Positions 45,515-55,444 of a DNA stretch of 64,000 nucleotides are shown piece by piece. Source of the DNA: Winogradskyella sediminis. Its GTDB lineage: Bacteria; Bacteroidota; Bacteroidia; Flavobacteriales; Flavobacteriaceae. The stretch's first letter is position 1, and every line of letters starts with the position of its first letter. The notes under the pieces are model-generated. The model worked only from the letters and a program-made list of their open reading frames with translations. It was not told the origin of the DNA and ran no database searches. Location: NCBI RefSeq assembly GCF_003387355.1, contig NZ_QUNH01000002.1:1121986-1185985 (forward strand), written 5' to 3'. Made by a program: the position numbers and the translations under genes.

Positions 45515-47434
45515 ATGAGTAAGATTATTGGAATTGATTTAGGTACAACTAACTCTTGTGTTTCTGTAATGGAAGGTAATGAGCCTGTTGTAATCCCAAA
45601 CGCTGAAGGTAAGAGAACAACACCTTCAGTTATCGCTTTCGTTGAAGGTGGTGAAATTAAAGTTGGAGATCCAGCAAAAAGACAAGCCGTTACTAACCCA
45701 ACAAAAACCGTTTATTCTATTAAACGTTTTATGGGGAATAAGTATTCTGAGTCTAAAAGCGAAGCAGAGCGTGTACCATATAAAGTGGTTAAAGGTGATA
45801 ACGATACTCCTAGAGTAGATATCGATGGACGTTTATATACACCTCAAGAATTATCAGCAATGATTCTTCAGAAAATGAAGAAAACTGCTGAAGATTATTT
45901 AGGACAAGATGTGTCTGAAGCTGTAATTACAGTACCAGCATATTTTAACGATGCACAACGTCAGGCTACAAAAGAAGCTGGTGAGATTGCAGGTTTAAAA
46001 GTTCGTAGAATTATTAACGAACCAACAGCAGCAGCCTTAGCATACGGAATGGATAAAAAAGGTACAGATCAAAAAATCGTAGTATTCGATTTTGGTGGAG
46101 GTACACATGATGTTTCTATCTTAGAATTAGGTGATGGAGTATTTGAAGTATTATCGACAGACGGAGATACGCACTTAGGAGGTGATGATGTTGATGAAAG
46201 AATCATTGATTGGTTAGCAGAAGAATTTATCGCTGACGAAGATATGGACTTACGTAAAGACCCAATGGCTTTACAACGTTTAAAAGAAGCTGCTGAAAAG
46301 GCGAAGATAGAATTATCTTCTTCTTCTCAAACAGAGATTAACTTACCTTATGTTACGGCTACAGCAAGTGGACCAAAACACTTGGTACGTACCTTAACAC
46401 GTTCTAAATTTGAACAGTTAATTGATGATTTAATCAAACGTACAATCGAACCATGTGAATCTGCATTAAAAGCAGCAGGTTTATCAAAATCTGATATCGA
46501 TGAAATCATTTTGGTTGGTGGTTCTACACGTATCCCAGCAGTTGTAACAGCAGTAGAGAAGTTCTTCGGTAAAGCGCCTAGTAAAGGGGTGAATCCTGAT
46601 GAGGTTGTATCTTTAGGTGCAGGTATCCAAGGTGGTGTATTAACAGGTGATGTAAAAGACGTTCTTTTATTAGATGTTACACCATTATCTCTTGGTATTG
46701 AAACTATGGGTAATGTAATGACGAAGTTGATTGAGGCAAATACCACGATTCCGACTAAGAAATCGCAAGTATTCTCAACAGCAGCAGATAATCAGCCTTC
46801 TGTGGAGATTCACGTTTTACAAGGTGAGCGTCCGATGGCAGCAGATAACAAAACAATTGGTCGTTTCCACTTAGATGGTATTCCACCAGCAAGACGAGGA
46901 ACACCTCAGATTGAAGTAACATTTGATATTGATGCTAATGGTATCATCAAAGTATCTGCAACAGATAAAGCAACAAATAAATCACAAGATATTAGAATCG
47001 AAGCATCATCTGGATTAACAGAAGAGGAAATCCAAAAAATGAAGCAAGATGCTGAAGCTAATGCAGAAGCGGATGCTAAAGCAGCAGAGAATGCTAAAAA
47101 ATTAAATGAGGCAGATTCTATGATTTTCCAAACTGAAAGTCAACTGAAAGAATTTGGAGATAAGTTATCTGATGATAAGAAAAAGCCAATTGAAGAGGCT
47201 CTTGAAGAATTGAAGAAGGCATACGAAACTAAAGATATCGCAGTTATCGAGCCAGCTTTAGAGAAAATCAATGAAGCTTGGAAAGTAGCAAGTGAAGAAA
47301 TGTATAAAGCTCAGGCAGAAGCACAAGGAGGAGCGCCAGAAGGTGGACCAACCGATGCAGGAGCAGGTGCTAAAGGACAAGCCGCTGACGAGAATAGTGA
47401 TGTTGAAGATGTAGATTTTGAAGAAGTGAAGTAA
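45515..47434 (+). CDS. dnaK: molecular chaperone DnaK (Hsp70)
   Basis: The 639-residue chaperone begins [20 protein letters not shown] (phosphate 1 motif). It has [23 protein letters not shown] (phosphate 2), [12 protein letters not shown] (adenosine motif) and the linker [15 protein letters not shown] before the substrate-binding domain (about 385-605). The C-terminus ends in the acidic [11 protein letters not shown], as in EEVD-like bacterial tails. It folds nascent and stress-damaged proteins with DnaJ and GrpE, neither of which is in this window. The phosphate-2 segment reads GGGTHDVS where many DnaK have GGGTFDVS. The gene stands alone, with a leader hairpin and its own terminator. Confidence 0.97.
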   Translation: MSKIIGIDLGTTNSCVSVMEGNEPVVIPNAEGKRTTPSVIAFVEGGEIKVGDPAKRQAVTNPTKTVYSIKRFMGNKYSESKSEAERVPYKVVKGDNDTPRVDIDGRLYTPQELSAMILQKMKKTAEDYLGQDVSEAVITVPAYFNDAQRQATKEAGEIAGLKVRRIINEPTAAALAYGMDKKGTDQKIVVFDFGGGTHDVSILELGDGVFEVLSTDGDTHLGGDDVDERIIDWLAEEFIADEDMDLRKDPMALQRLKEAAEKAKIELSSSSQTEINLPYVTATASGPKHLVRTLTRSKFEQLIDDLIKRTIEPCESALKAAGLSKSDIDEIILVGGSTRIPAVVTAVEKFFGKAPSKGVNPDEVVSLGAGIQGGVLTGDVKDVLLLDVTPLSLGIETMGNVMTKLIEANTTIPTKKSQVFSTAADNQPSVEIHVLQGERPMAADNKTIGRFHLDGIPPARRGTPQIEVTFDIDANGIIKVSATDKATNKSQDIRIEASSGLTEEEIQKMKQDAEANAEADAKAAENAKKLNEADSMIFQTESQLKEFGDKLSDDKKKPIEEALEELKKAYETKDIAVIEPALEKINEAWKVASEEMYKAQAEAQGGAPEGGPTDAGAGAKGQAADENSDVEDVDFEEVK

Positions 47435-47519
47435 GCGGTAAACTAAATTTTCTTAGAAAATTTTAGTGATTCCTAGATCTCGAATTTAATTTGGGACGTC
47501 ACTTAAACCATAAGTTAAA

Positions 47520-47551
47520 AAACGCAATCATTAATTTGGTTGCGTTTTTTT
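47520..47551 (+). terminator. intrinsic terminator after dnaK
   Basis: AAACGCAA (47520-47527) pairs with TTGCGTTT (47540-47547) and continues into a T-run ending at 47551. It lies 86 bases after the stop codon, beyond a weaker AAATTTTC/GAAAATTT hairpin. Confidence 0.85.
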
Positions 47552-47686
47552 ATTTTTAAAGTTTCAGAGTCAGATTTAAAGATGCAATATTATTCAAAAT
47601 ATTCTAATATTAATCAGAATGCATCGATTTGCTCGAAACGACGGCTCAATTTTTGTACTTTCACAGCGACTAAATTCAAATTATAA

Positions 47687-48916
47687 ATGTCATTTTCAAA
47701 TCATATAAAATCAAGCCTGCAACCCAAACGCTTAGCTGTAAAACTCAATGCAAAAGGCGAACAATTTGTCGTTAAGGGACATCCTTGGGTCTTCTCAAAT
47801 AGCATTGTTAAAATTAATGATAATGCTAAAACAGGTGATTTAGCAATTGTTTTCAGCAAAAATAAAAACAAAGTTATTGGCCTTGGCTTATACGATGCTC
47901 ATTCGCCAATTAGAATTAAGATGATTCATCAAGCAGAAACCAAAGTTGAAATCAATGCAGCTTTTTTTTATCAGAAAATTCAATTAGCTTTTAATAAACG
48001 CTTAGAGCTATTTCAAACCAACACTAATAGTTATAGATTGTTATTTGGTGAAAATGACGGTTTTCCGGGTTTAATTGCAGATGTGTATAACCAAGTCTTA
48101 GTCGTAAAATTATATTCAGAAATTTGGTTACCTTATCTAGATTCCATTTTGAAAAGTTTACAGGAGGTGTCTAAATCCAAGACTATTGTAATGCGTTTAA
48201 GTAGAGGTTTAAAGCTTAGTCAGAATCACGCTATAAAAGATGGTGAGGTTGTGTATGGTTTACTTGAAAATGAAGTAGTAGAATTTGTAGAACATGACGT
48301 GAATTTTTCAGCTAATGTTATAAAAGGGCATAAAACAGGCTACTTTTTAGATCATAGAGATAACAGGCGACGTGTTGGAAAATTAAGTAAAAATAAAACG
48401 GTATTGGATGTCTTTTCTTATGCAGGTGGATTTTCAGTACATGCCTTAGCAAATGGAGCTACTGAGGTTACGAGTTTGGATATTAGTAAACAAGCTTTAG
48501 ATATAGCACGCCAAAATGGAAAACTAAATAATTATTCTGGAAAGCATAAAACCATTTCTGGAGATGCTTTTGCCCAAATGAAATCTTTAATACAGAACGG
48601 GAAAACCTATGATGTTGTGGTGATAGATCCTCCAAGTTTTGCAAAACAACAATCCGAAATTGATTTAGCTAAAAAGAAATATGCACAGCTAGCTGAACTC
48701 GGAGAGCAGCTTACCGCAAAAGAAGGGCTTTTGGTCTTGGCGTCATGTTCTTCTCGAGTTATGGCGCAATCATTTTTTGATTTAAATGCTCAGGTTTTAA
48801 ATTCTAAATCGCGACTTTTTGAAACCTTCTTGAAAACTACTCATGATATTGATCATCCAATTTCATTTGTAGAAGGTGCATATCTAAAATGTGGATATTA
48901 TCAGTTTTTAGAATAA
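47687..48916 (+). CDS. RlmI-type class I rRNA methyltransferase with PUA domain
   Basis: The 409-residue protein has an N-terminal PUA domain (about 15-85; RLAVKLNAKGEQFVVKGHPWVFSNSI) and a Rossmann SAM-methyltransferase domain (about 190-405). The SAM motif is VLDVFSYAGGFSVHALANGA, followed by TSLDIS and the catalytic VVIDPPSFAK (Asp-Pro-Pro-x-Phe). The combination matches RlmI/YccW, which methylates a cytosine (C1962 in E. coli) of 23S rRNA. The exact target here is inferred. A nitronate-monooxygenase-like gene follows after 53 bases but has its own -7 box, so it may be a separate unit. Confidence 0.92.
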   Translation: MSFSNHIKSSLQPKRLAVKLNAKGEQFVVKGHPWVFSNSIVKINDNAKTGDLAIVFSKNKNKVIGLGLYDAHSPIRIKMIHQAETKVEINAAFFYQKIQLAFNKRLELFQTNTNSYRLLFGENDGFPGLIADVYNQVLVVKLYSEIWLPYLDSILKSLQEVSKSKTIVMRLSRGLKLSQNHAIKDGEVVYGLLENEVVEFVEHDVNFSANVIKGHKTGYFLDHRDNRRRVGKLSKNKTVLDVFSYAGGFSVHALANGATEVTSLDISKQALDIARQNGKLNNYSGKHKTISGDAFAQMKSLIQNGKTYDVVVIDPPSFAKQQSEIDLAKKKYAQLAELGEQLTAKEGLLVLASCSSRVMAQSFFDLNAQVLNSKSRLFETFLKTTHDIDHPISFVEGAYLKCGYYQFLE

Positions 48917-48945
48917 AAGTGTTATGCATGCATAATATTTTTTTA

Positions 48946-48953
48946 TATATTTG
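48946..48953 (+). promoter_or_regulatory. -7 promoter box of the nitronate-monooxygenase-like gene
   Basis: TATATTTG (48946-48953) matches TAnnTTTG exactly, 16 bases before the ATG at 48970. The predicted leader is about ten bases. No well-spaced -33 element is seen. Confidence 0.45.
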
Positions 48954-48969
48954 AATAAACTAATAATGT

Positions 48970-49917
48970 ATGCAAACTAAACTAACCGAACTTCTCGATA
49001 TCAAACACCCAGTGATTCAGGCACCAATGTTTTTGGTTTCTAATGTTGCGATGGTTACAGAAGCCATGAAATCCGGAATAGCTGGCTGTATTCCGGCATT
49101 AAATTACCGAACTTTAGAAGAATTAAGAGATGCCATACAAACGTTGAAGAAAAATAAAGTTGAAGGAGGGGCATTTGGATTTAACTTAATTGTTAACAAA
49201 TCTAACGTTAAGTACAAAGGTCAACTAGAAGTACTTTGTGAAGAAGGTTGTGACTTTATTATCACCTCATTAGGAAGTCCAGAAGAAACGATTAAACAAG
49301 CACATGCAGCTGGTATTAAGGTGTTTTGCGATGTTACCGATTTAAAATTTGCCAAAAAAGTAGAACATTTAGGAGCAGATGCTGCTATCGCTGTAAATAA
49401 TGAAGCTGGTGGACATAGAGGAAATTTATCACCAAAAGAATTAACCAATCAATTGAGTAAAGCCTTAGAAATTCCTGTAATTTCAGCAGGAGGCGTAGGG
49501 TGTAAGGCTGATATAGATAAAATGCTAAGCTATGGTGCAGAAGGAGTTTCTGTAGGTAGTCCTTTTATTGCGTCTATAGAAGCTGGTGTCACAGAAGAGT
49601 ACAAACAAGCATGTGTAGAATATGGAGCTAAAGACATTATTATGACCGAACGTATTTCTGGCACACCATGTACAGTGATTAATACTCCATATGTTCAGAA
49701 AATTGGCACAAAAGCTACTTGGCTAGAAAATCTATTAAATAAAAACAAGAGTTTAAAGAAATGGGTAAAAATGATTCGTTTTTCTATAGGTATGAAAGCT
49801 ACTGAAAATGCTGCGAAAAAGGCGACCTACAAAACCGTTTGGGTTGCAGGTCCTAGTATTGAACATACTCATAAAATTCTTCCAGTTAAAGCTATTGTTG
49901 ACAAGTTAGTGTATTAG
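48970..49917 (+). CDS. NAD(P)H-dependent flavin oxidoreductase (nitronate monooxygenase family)
   Basis: The 315-residue TIM-barrel FMN enzyme matches the 2-nitropropane dioxygenase/FabK-like family: VIQAPMFLVSNVAMV near the N-terminus, GAFGFNLIVNKSN, VNNEAGGHRGNLSP near 142, VISAGGVGCKADIDKML and GVSVGSPFIAS. Family members oxidise nitronates or reduce quinones with NAD(P)H. A YrpB/NADH:quinone-reductase-like activity cannot be excluded. The full set of FMN-phosphate-binding glycine motifs (SAGGVG; GVSVGSPF) is present. The ATG 48970 follows an exact -7 box. The enzyme is cytoplasmic. Specificity is not determinable from this alone. Confidence 0.88.
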   Translation: MQTKLTELLDIKHPVIQAPMFLVSNVAMVTEAMKSGIAGCIPALNYRTLEELRDAIQTLKKNKVEGGAFGFNLIVNKSNVKYKGQLEVLCEEGCDFIITSLGSPEETIKQAHAAGIKVFCDVTDLKFAKKVEHLGADAAIAVNNEAGGHRGNLSPKELTNQLSKALEIPVISAGGVGCKADIDKMLSYGAEGVSVGSPFIASIEAGVTEEYKQACVEYGAKDIIMTERISGTPCTVINTPYVQKIGTKATWLENLLNKNKSLKKWVKMIRFSIGMKATENAAKKATYKTVWVAGPSIEHTHKILPVKAIVDKLVY

Positions 49918-50054
49918 TCATTATATATAGAAAAAAGTAAATTTAGAACAGCATAGATGATTTATAAATCACTGGTAATAATTTGTTTGTAACAAAACTA
50001 TAGGTTTCACGACGTATAATGTACAACACATGTTTAATCAAAAAAAAATACGTT

Positions 50055-50375
50055 ATGATACATAAAGGAGCATTAGTATTAGGTGCCATATTAGGAGCTA
50101 CGGCAGGAGTTTTATTGGCACCAGAAAAAGGAAGTGTAACAAGAGAAAAACTTAAAAAAGAAGGGAAAGAAATTAAAAATCAAATAACTTCTGATTTTGT
50201 AGAAGTAAAAGAAGATTTATCTAAAGCCGCTGTATCTGGCAAAGAAAAATTAAAACAAGATTTAGAAGATTTTGCTTCAAAGTCTAGTTACAAAACAGAG
50301 CAAGCAATTACCTTGTTAGAAAAACAATTAGCCATTCTCAAATCAAAAAATAAGACACTTCAAAAGCAAGTTTAA
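50055..50375 (+). CDS. YtxH domain-containing protein
   Basis: The 106-residue protein begins IHKGALVLGAILGATAGVLLAPEKG, the single glycine-rich helix and 'APEKG' turn of the YtxH family. A long charged helix with coiled-coil potential follows (about 35-105, EKLKKEGKEIKN to LKSKNKTLQKQ). ATG 50055 is chosen over an upstream ATG at 50019, which would add an untypical extension (YNTCLIKKKYV). YtxH proteins are small membrane-associated proteins linked to general stress in Bacillus; no biochemical function is established. It stands alone, followed by a strong terminator. Confidence 0.87.
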   Translation: MIHKGALVLGAILGATAGVLLAPEKGSVTREKLKKEGKEIKNQITSDFVEVKEDLSKAAVSGKEKLKQDLEDFASKSSYKTEQAITLLEKQLAILKSKNKTLQKQV

Positions 50376-50389
50376 GATGAAGTATAACG

Positions 50390-50420
50390 ATGCAAATTCT
50401 TTTTAGAATTTGCATTTTTT
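50390..50420 (+). terminator. intrinsic terminator after the YtxH gene
   Basis: ATGCAAATTCT (50390-50400) pairs with AGAATTTGCAT (50405-50415) around a TTTT loop, giving an 11-base stem followed by six T residues (50415-50420). Confidence 0.9.
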
Positions 50421-50632
50421 ATTGCTACATAATTTTTGAATGTATATAAAATAACTTGATCCTCTTTTAAATTAAATATTAATTAAATTTTTCACCACAA
50501 AAACACTAATATTTCATGTTTGTTTAGCTTTAGTTAATACTCAATAACCAAAGAACTCAAATTTTATAATATATTGTGTGTTTATTTTTATTTTAAGTCT
50601 AACTTTCTTAATTTCACGTATATATAAATTTT

Positions 50633-50647
50633 ATTACAATTTGTAAT
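50633..50647. promoter_or_regulatory. palindrome, candidate operator upstream of the PAS kinase
   Basis: ATTACAATTTGTAAT is a perfect 7+1+7 palindrome. It is AT-rich, so chance is not negligible, but it is isolated in a long intergenic region before a two-component pair. Confidence 0.2.
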
Positions 50648-50862
50648 TTTAATCCTGTTATTAAGATTTAAATGTTTGTAGTAAAATATTTTTTGTATTT
50701 TAACATTTTATTATAAAAATTTAACACCCCAATTCTAATCACTTATATTTTCTTTTTCGAGCATATGGCTTGTAGATTTTCAGAAATTTTATTTTAAAAG
50801 AAAGCACCAAATATGGTGTTATATTGTGTTGGTTAAGACTAGGTTTGATTTAAGGAAGATAA

Positions 50863-53800
50863 ATGAAAATATTAGAGAAATCGATTAAGTATAAATACCT
50901 ACTATTTGTATCTACATTTATTTTAATAATTCTTGCTATGTTGCTTTTTATTCAGCATAGTATAAATTCTCAAATTACGGATGCCCATTTAATAAATGTT
51001 TCTGGTCGTCAACGTATGTTAAGTCAGAACTTAACAAAATTAGCCTATAAAATTAACTACAACGAGGTTGAAGAGAATAATGAGAAGTATATAAAGACTT
51101 TAGATTCTATATTAACAGAATGGGAAACGAGGCATCGCTACCTCCATGACATTAATAAAGATAAATGGAAAAATAAGACCATTGATTCTTTATTGTTAAT
51201 TAATGAAAAATATCAAGAAGGCATCTATACAGCAGGAATGCGTATTGTTGAAAATTCTGATAAAAGCAATTTGCAAAACGACGTTAATCTAATCTCTAGT
51301 TTAGAAGAGCCATATTTACTTAATACCGATATTCTAGTCTTAGAATATCAAAAAGCTACCGAAGACCATTTACAAAGATTAAAAACAAATATTTACTTAT
51401 TTGTTGGTATTGCTTTACTTATTGTATTAGGTCAATTTTTATTTATGGTGATGCCTATCACCCGAAAATTATTTGAAAGAAATAAGGCTTTAAAGAGAGC
51501 TAATACATCTTTAGAGGCATCTGAAGAAAAATTGTCTCAAAATATTTCTGAGCTCAAGAGGTTAAAATCTAATATTGAATCTAGTGAATTTTTTAATCAG
51601 ATGTTTATTGAGCAACTTCCAACACCTGTGGCAATGCTAGATAAGGATTTACGTTATATTTCGGTTTCTAGAGAATGGATTAAAGTATTTAAACTGGAAG
51701 GAGAAGAGGTTATTGGTAAATTACATTATGATGTATTTCCGGAGATTAGTGAAGAATGGCGAGAAATAAATAGACGTTGTCTTAAAGGTGAAAAAAACCG
51801 TTGTGATGAAGCTCCTTTTTTTAGAAAAGATGGTTCTGTACAGTGGGTATATTGGGACACCATTCCTTGGTATAATACTGAAGGTGCTATTGGTGGTATC
51901 GTAATAAGTACTGGTGATATTACGAATTTAAAAAACAATGAAACTAAAAATAAGCGTATAAAAGATATATTATATAAAATTAACGAGGTGGCAAGAATTG
52001 GAGCCTGGGAAGTTGATTTAGTAAATAATAAATCCTTTTTAAGCGATGCGGTGCGAGACATACATGGTATATCAAAAGATTATAAAATAAGTACAGAAAA
52101 GGGGATTCAATTTTATAAAGAAGGAAAAAGTAGGGACACACTTATTAAAGCACTGAATGCTGCTATAAATGACGGCACACCCTATGATCTAGAGTTAGAA
52201 ATGGTTAATACCAAAGGAGAGGTGATATGGGTACGCTCAATTTGCCAAATAGAAAGCGTTAATGGGAAAAGTGTTAGACTATATGGGTTAATGCAAGATA
52301 TTAATAATAGAAAACTCTCACAGCTAGCATTAAAAAAGGCAAATGCAGAATTGAACGCTATATTTAACACTAAAGCAATAGGCATTATTACAACAGACTT
52401 AGATCGTAACATAAATAAATTTAATCCAGGTGCCGAAATTCTTACAGGATACTCGGCTTCCGAAGTCATAGGAAAGGAAACTCCAAGGTTATTTCATTTA
52501 ACACCTGAATTAGATGCTTTTAAGGCAGATATAGCAAAGCGTTATGGCAAAGATGAAGAAGGCTTTGATGCACAACTAGAAATGTCAAAATATAATGATT
52601 TTGATATGCGCGAATGGAATTACCTAAGAAAAGATGGAAGCCTTTTACCTGTGCAGTCAACATTAACGTCCATTAAGGATGAAGAAGGTAACCATATTGG
52701 GTATTTGGGTGTCTCAACAGATATTACAGAGAAAAAAATTACAGAGAACGAATTAATTCGAAAAAATCAATTACTAAATTTTGCCGAAGAAATCACCTTA
52801 ATGGGCAATTGGCAATGGGATACGGTAGCAGATTGTGTTCGCTGGTCTGATAGCTTATATAAAATTTTTCAACTCGATGAAACGATACGAGAATTAAGTT
52901 TTCAAACGTATTTTGACTTTGTACATCCTGATGATAGAGATATCGTTACTGCGTACTTTAATAATATAGAACACGATAAACGACTCAATGTATTTACCCA
53001 TCGCATTATTGCAGGTGATGGTAAGGAAAAATATATAGAGCTTTTAGGAGAGGTGATTACTGACGAAAATGGTGATATTGTAGAAATGATAGGTACCTGT
53101 CAAGATATTTCTGCTTCCAAAGCTGCTGAGAAAAAATTATACGAAGCACATACACAACTAAAGGCTATATTCAATTCAGGACCTATAGCGATAATGTCTT
53201 CGGATAATAGCGGGATTCTAAATCACTTTAATTCGGGTGCTGAAATTTTACTCGGTTATAAAAAAGAAGAGGTTGTAGGCATTAAAGAACCGGAAATTTT
53301 TCACATCGAAGAAGAATTGGAAAATTTTAGAATAGACATTGCAAAAAAATACAATAAAGATTTAGAAGGTTTTGATCCTTATTTAGAAATAGCTAAAAAT
53401 AATGCCTTTGATACCAGAGAGTGGACTTTCAGAAGAAAAGATGGTTCTACATTTCCTGTAGAATTAACATTAACCGCCATTAAAAATAGTGAAGGAGAGA
53501 AAATAGGATTTTTGGGAGTGTCAACAGATATTTCTGAACGTAAAAAAGCAGAGCTTGAAATCATTAGAAAAAATCAATTATTAAGTTTTGCTGAAGAGTT
53601 GAGTCTTATGGGCAATTGGCGGTCAGATTTTGTGAATAATAAAGTTGAATATTCTAGATACATGTTTTGTATTCTTGGCTTAAATGAAGATGCAGAAATA
53701 AATTATGACACCTACTTTAACTGTATTCATCCAGAAGACCTTGAATTAGTTGTTAAACACCGTGAAAAGGTTTTTAAAGATAAAATATTTGAGGATATCG

Positions 53801-55020
53801 TTCACAGAATTAAGTTGGCTAATGGTACAGAAAAAATAGTACAAATACGCGCAGAAGTAATTACAGATCACCATGGTAATATTACTGAAATATTTGGTAC
53901 ATGCCAAGATGTTACAGCTCAAAGAATGGCTGAAAATAAATTTAGAGGACTTTTAGAGTCGGCTCCAGATGCCATGGTTATTGTTAACGAAAAAGGACAA
54001 ATACAACTTATAAACAAACAGGCAGAACGCTTGTTTGGGTATTCTGCAGATGATTTATTTGAGGAATCTGTAGAGGTTCTTATACCTAATCAGTTATCTG
54101 GAAATGCAGACTTGCAGTCAAATACAATTTTTAAGAATGGAGATTTAAGCTCACTAGGAGTAGAAAATATAAAAGAGTTTACAGGAAAAAACAAAGAAGG
54201 TAAAGAAATTCCTATTCAAGTAAGTTTAAGTCCTCTAAAAACTGAAGAAGGTATATTAATTTCTGCAGCCATTAGAGATATTACAATTCAAAAATCAGCA
54301 AAATTAAAGATTATAAATGCAAAAAATGATTTAGAAAAATTAGCTCAGAAATTAATAATTCAAAATACACAATTGGCAGATTTTGCTCAGATTACATCAC
54401 ATAATTTACGTGCTCCAGTAAGTAATCTCAATGCACTTTTAGGGTTTTATAATGATTCTGATGAGGAAGAAAAAGCAATTTTAGTTAAGAAATTTCAGAT
54501 GGTTACCAATCATCTTACAACCACATTAAACACTTTAGTAGAAGCAATTAAAGTTAGAAGTGATCATGAGAAAGAAAGAGAAGATATTAAATTTGACGAT
54601 GTTTTAAAGTCCACTACCGAAATTTTAGCAGGTGAAATTATTGAAACCAATGCTATAATTAAGACCGATTTTTCAAAAGTTCCAATAATTAATTACAATA
54701 AAATTTATTTAGAAAGTATTTTTCTTAACTTGCTCAGTAATACATTAAGATATAGATCAAAGGATCGTATTCCAGAGATTTATATTGAATCAGCTATTAA
54801 TAACAGTCAAGTAGTTCTTAAAATCAGTGATAATGGCTTGGGTATCAATTTAGATAGACATGGTCATAAAATATTTGGTCTTAACCAAGTATTTCACAGA
54901 CATCCAGATGCTAAAGGTATTGGTTTATATATGACCAAGACCCAAATAGAAGCTATGGGAGGAACCATTGCAGTTTCGAGTAAAGTTAATGAAGGGACAA
55001 CATTTACAATACAGTTTTAA
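50863..55020 (+). CDS. PilJ-type/multi-PAS sensor histidine kinase
   Basis: The 1385-residue kinase has a periplasmic sensor between two helices (about 13-32 and 170-190), with SGRQRMLSQNLTKLAYKI matching the PilJ N-terminal motif. Seven PAS domains follow from about 235 to 1150: one at 245-355, one near 365-490, then a duplicated pair (498-635 and 636-765; 766-905 and 906-1025) and one at 1026-1150. The kinase core carries DFAQITSHNLRAPVSNL (phospho-acceptor His near 1178), N-box FLNLLSNTLRYRS, G1 ISDNGLGI and G2 GIGLYMTKTQ. The response regulator gene starts two bases after the stop, so the two form an operon. Confidence 0.9.
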   Translation: MKILEKSIKYKYLLFVSTFILIILAMLLFIQHSINSQITDAHLINVSGRQRMLSQNLTKLAYKINYNEVEENNEKYIKTLDSILTEWETRHRYLHDINKDKWKNKTIDSLLLINEKYQEGIYTAGMRIVENSDKSNLQNDVNLISSLEEPYLLNTDILVLEYQKATEDHLQRLKTNIYLFVGIALLIVLGQFLFMVMPITRKLFERNKALKRANTSLEASEEKLSQNISELKRLKSNIESSEFFNQMFIEQLPTPVAMLDKDLRYISVSREWIKVFKLEGEEVIGKLHYDVFPEISEEWREINRRCLKGEKNRCDEAPFFRKDGSVQWVYWDTIPWYNTEGAIGGIVISTGDITNLKNNETKNKRIKDILYKINEVARIGAWEVDLVNNKSFLSDAVRDIHGISKDYKISTEKGIQFYKEGKSRDTLIKALNAAINDGTPYDLELEMVNTKGEVIWVRSICQIESVNGKSVRLYGLMQDINNRKLSQLALKKANAELNAIFNTKAIGIITTDLDRNINKFNPGAEILTGYSASEVIGKETPRLFHLTPELDAFKADIAKRYGKDEEGFDAQLEMSKYNDFDMREWNYLRKDGSLLPVQSTLTSIKDEEGNHIGYLGVSTDITEKKITENELIRKNQLLNFAEEITLMGNWQWDTVADCVRWSDSLYKIFQLDETIRELSFQTYFDFVHPDDRDIVTAYFNNIEHDKRLNVFTHRIIAGDGKEKYIELLGEVITDENGDIVEMIGTCQDISASKAAEKKLYEAHTQLKAIFNSGPIAIMSSDNSGILNHFNSGAEILLGYKKEEVVGIKEPEIFHIEEELENFRIDIAKKYNKDLEGFDPYLEIAKNNAFDTREWTFRRKDGSTFPVELTLTAIKNSEGEKIGFLGVSTDISERKKAELEIIRKNQLLSFAEELSLMGNWRSDFVNNKVEYSRYMFCILGLNEDAEINYDTYFNCIHPEDLELVVKHREKVFKDKIFEDIVHRIKLANGTEKIVQIRAEVITDHHGNITEIFGTCQDVTAQRMAENKFRGLLESAPDAMVIVNEKGQIQLINKQAERLFGYSADDLFEESVEVLIPNQLSGNADLQSNTIFKNGDLSSLGVENIKEFTGKNKEGKEIPIQVSLSPLKTEEGILISAAIRDITIQKSAKLKIINAKNDLEKLAQKLIIQNTQLADFAQITSHNLRAPVSNLNALLGFYNDSDEEEKAILVKKFQMVTNHLTTTLNTLVEAIKVRSDHEKEREDIKFDDVLKSTTEILAGEIIETNAIIKTDFSKVPIINYNKIYLESIFLNLLSNTLRYRSKDRIPEIYIESAINNSQVVLKISDNGLGINLDRHGHKIFGLNQVFHRHPDAKGIGLYMTKTQIEAMGGTIAVSSKVNEGTTFTIQF

Positions 55021-55022
55021 AC

Positions 55023-55430
55023 ATGAGCAATCAGTACAATATATGTATTATTGATGATGATGATATCTATCAGTATACCATAACAAAAATTTTACAATCA
55101 TTAAAACTCAATAAAAAAATTATTGCATTCTCAGATGGAGAGGAGGCTTTAGACTTCTTAATCGCCAACCTCTATAATGATGATGAGTTGCCCGACGTTA
55201 TTTTTTTAGATATTAACATGCCTATAATGGATGGCTTCCAATTTATGGAAGAATATGTAAAACTTAAACCAAAATGGAATAAGAAAATAACGATATATAT
55301 GGTGTCTTCGTCTGTAGATCCTGTAGATATTGAAAGAGCAAAAAATATAAGTGAAATTTCAGATTATATTATAAAACCAATAAAAGCAGGTGAATTGCAA
55401 ACGATAATGGCAAATCTTCAAAGAGAGTAA
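55023..55430 (+). CDS. CheY-like single-domain response regulator
   Basis: The 135-residue receiver domain has CIIDDDDIYQY (acidic pocket Asp residues), the phospho-acceptor Asp in VIFLDINMPIMDG near residue 61, a Ser in VSSSV and the Lys in YIIKPI. It has no output domain, as in CheY- or Spo0F-type relays. It begins two bases after the PAS kinase stop and is its obvious partner. The final target is unknown. An AsiR/Rcp1-like role (light- or stress-sensing phosphorelay) is possible because Rcp1-type receivers often accompany multi-PAS kinases, but this is inference. Confidence 0.92.
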   Translation: MSNQYNICIIDDDDIYQYTITKILQSLKLNKKIIAFSDGEEALDFLIANLYNDDELPDVIFLDINMPIMDGFQFMEEYVKLKPKWNKKITIYMVSSSVDPVDIERAKNISEISDYIIKPIKAGELQTIMANLQRE

Positions 55431-55444
55431 AAGCCTTTGTAGTT

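Larger units (their letters stand above)
50376..50862. other. 487-base AT-rich intergenic region before the PAS kinase gene
   Basis: After the YtxH terminator (50390-50420) I see no gene. Notable points are the palindrome ATTACAA-t-TTGTAAT at 50633-50647 and a small CACCA/TGGTG hairpin near 50807-50818. The stretch is long for this compact genome and probably holds the control region of the two-component genes downstream. Confidence 0.5.

Noticed and set aside
46348..46746. 132-residue minus-strand frame inside dnaK
   Set aside because: This is an antisense shadow of a highly conserved gene, as often seen opposite dnaK.
47461..47510. MITE-like imperfect dyad after dnaK (GTGATTCC...GGACGTCAC)
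   Set aside because: The arms are too imperfect to separate from chance, and the true terminator is just downstream.
47610..47645. Third REP-like copy near TTTGCTCGAAACGACGG
   Set aside because: Similarity to the other two cores is weak and limited to a few bases.
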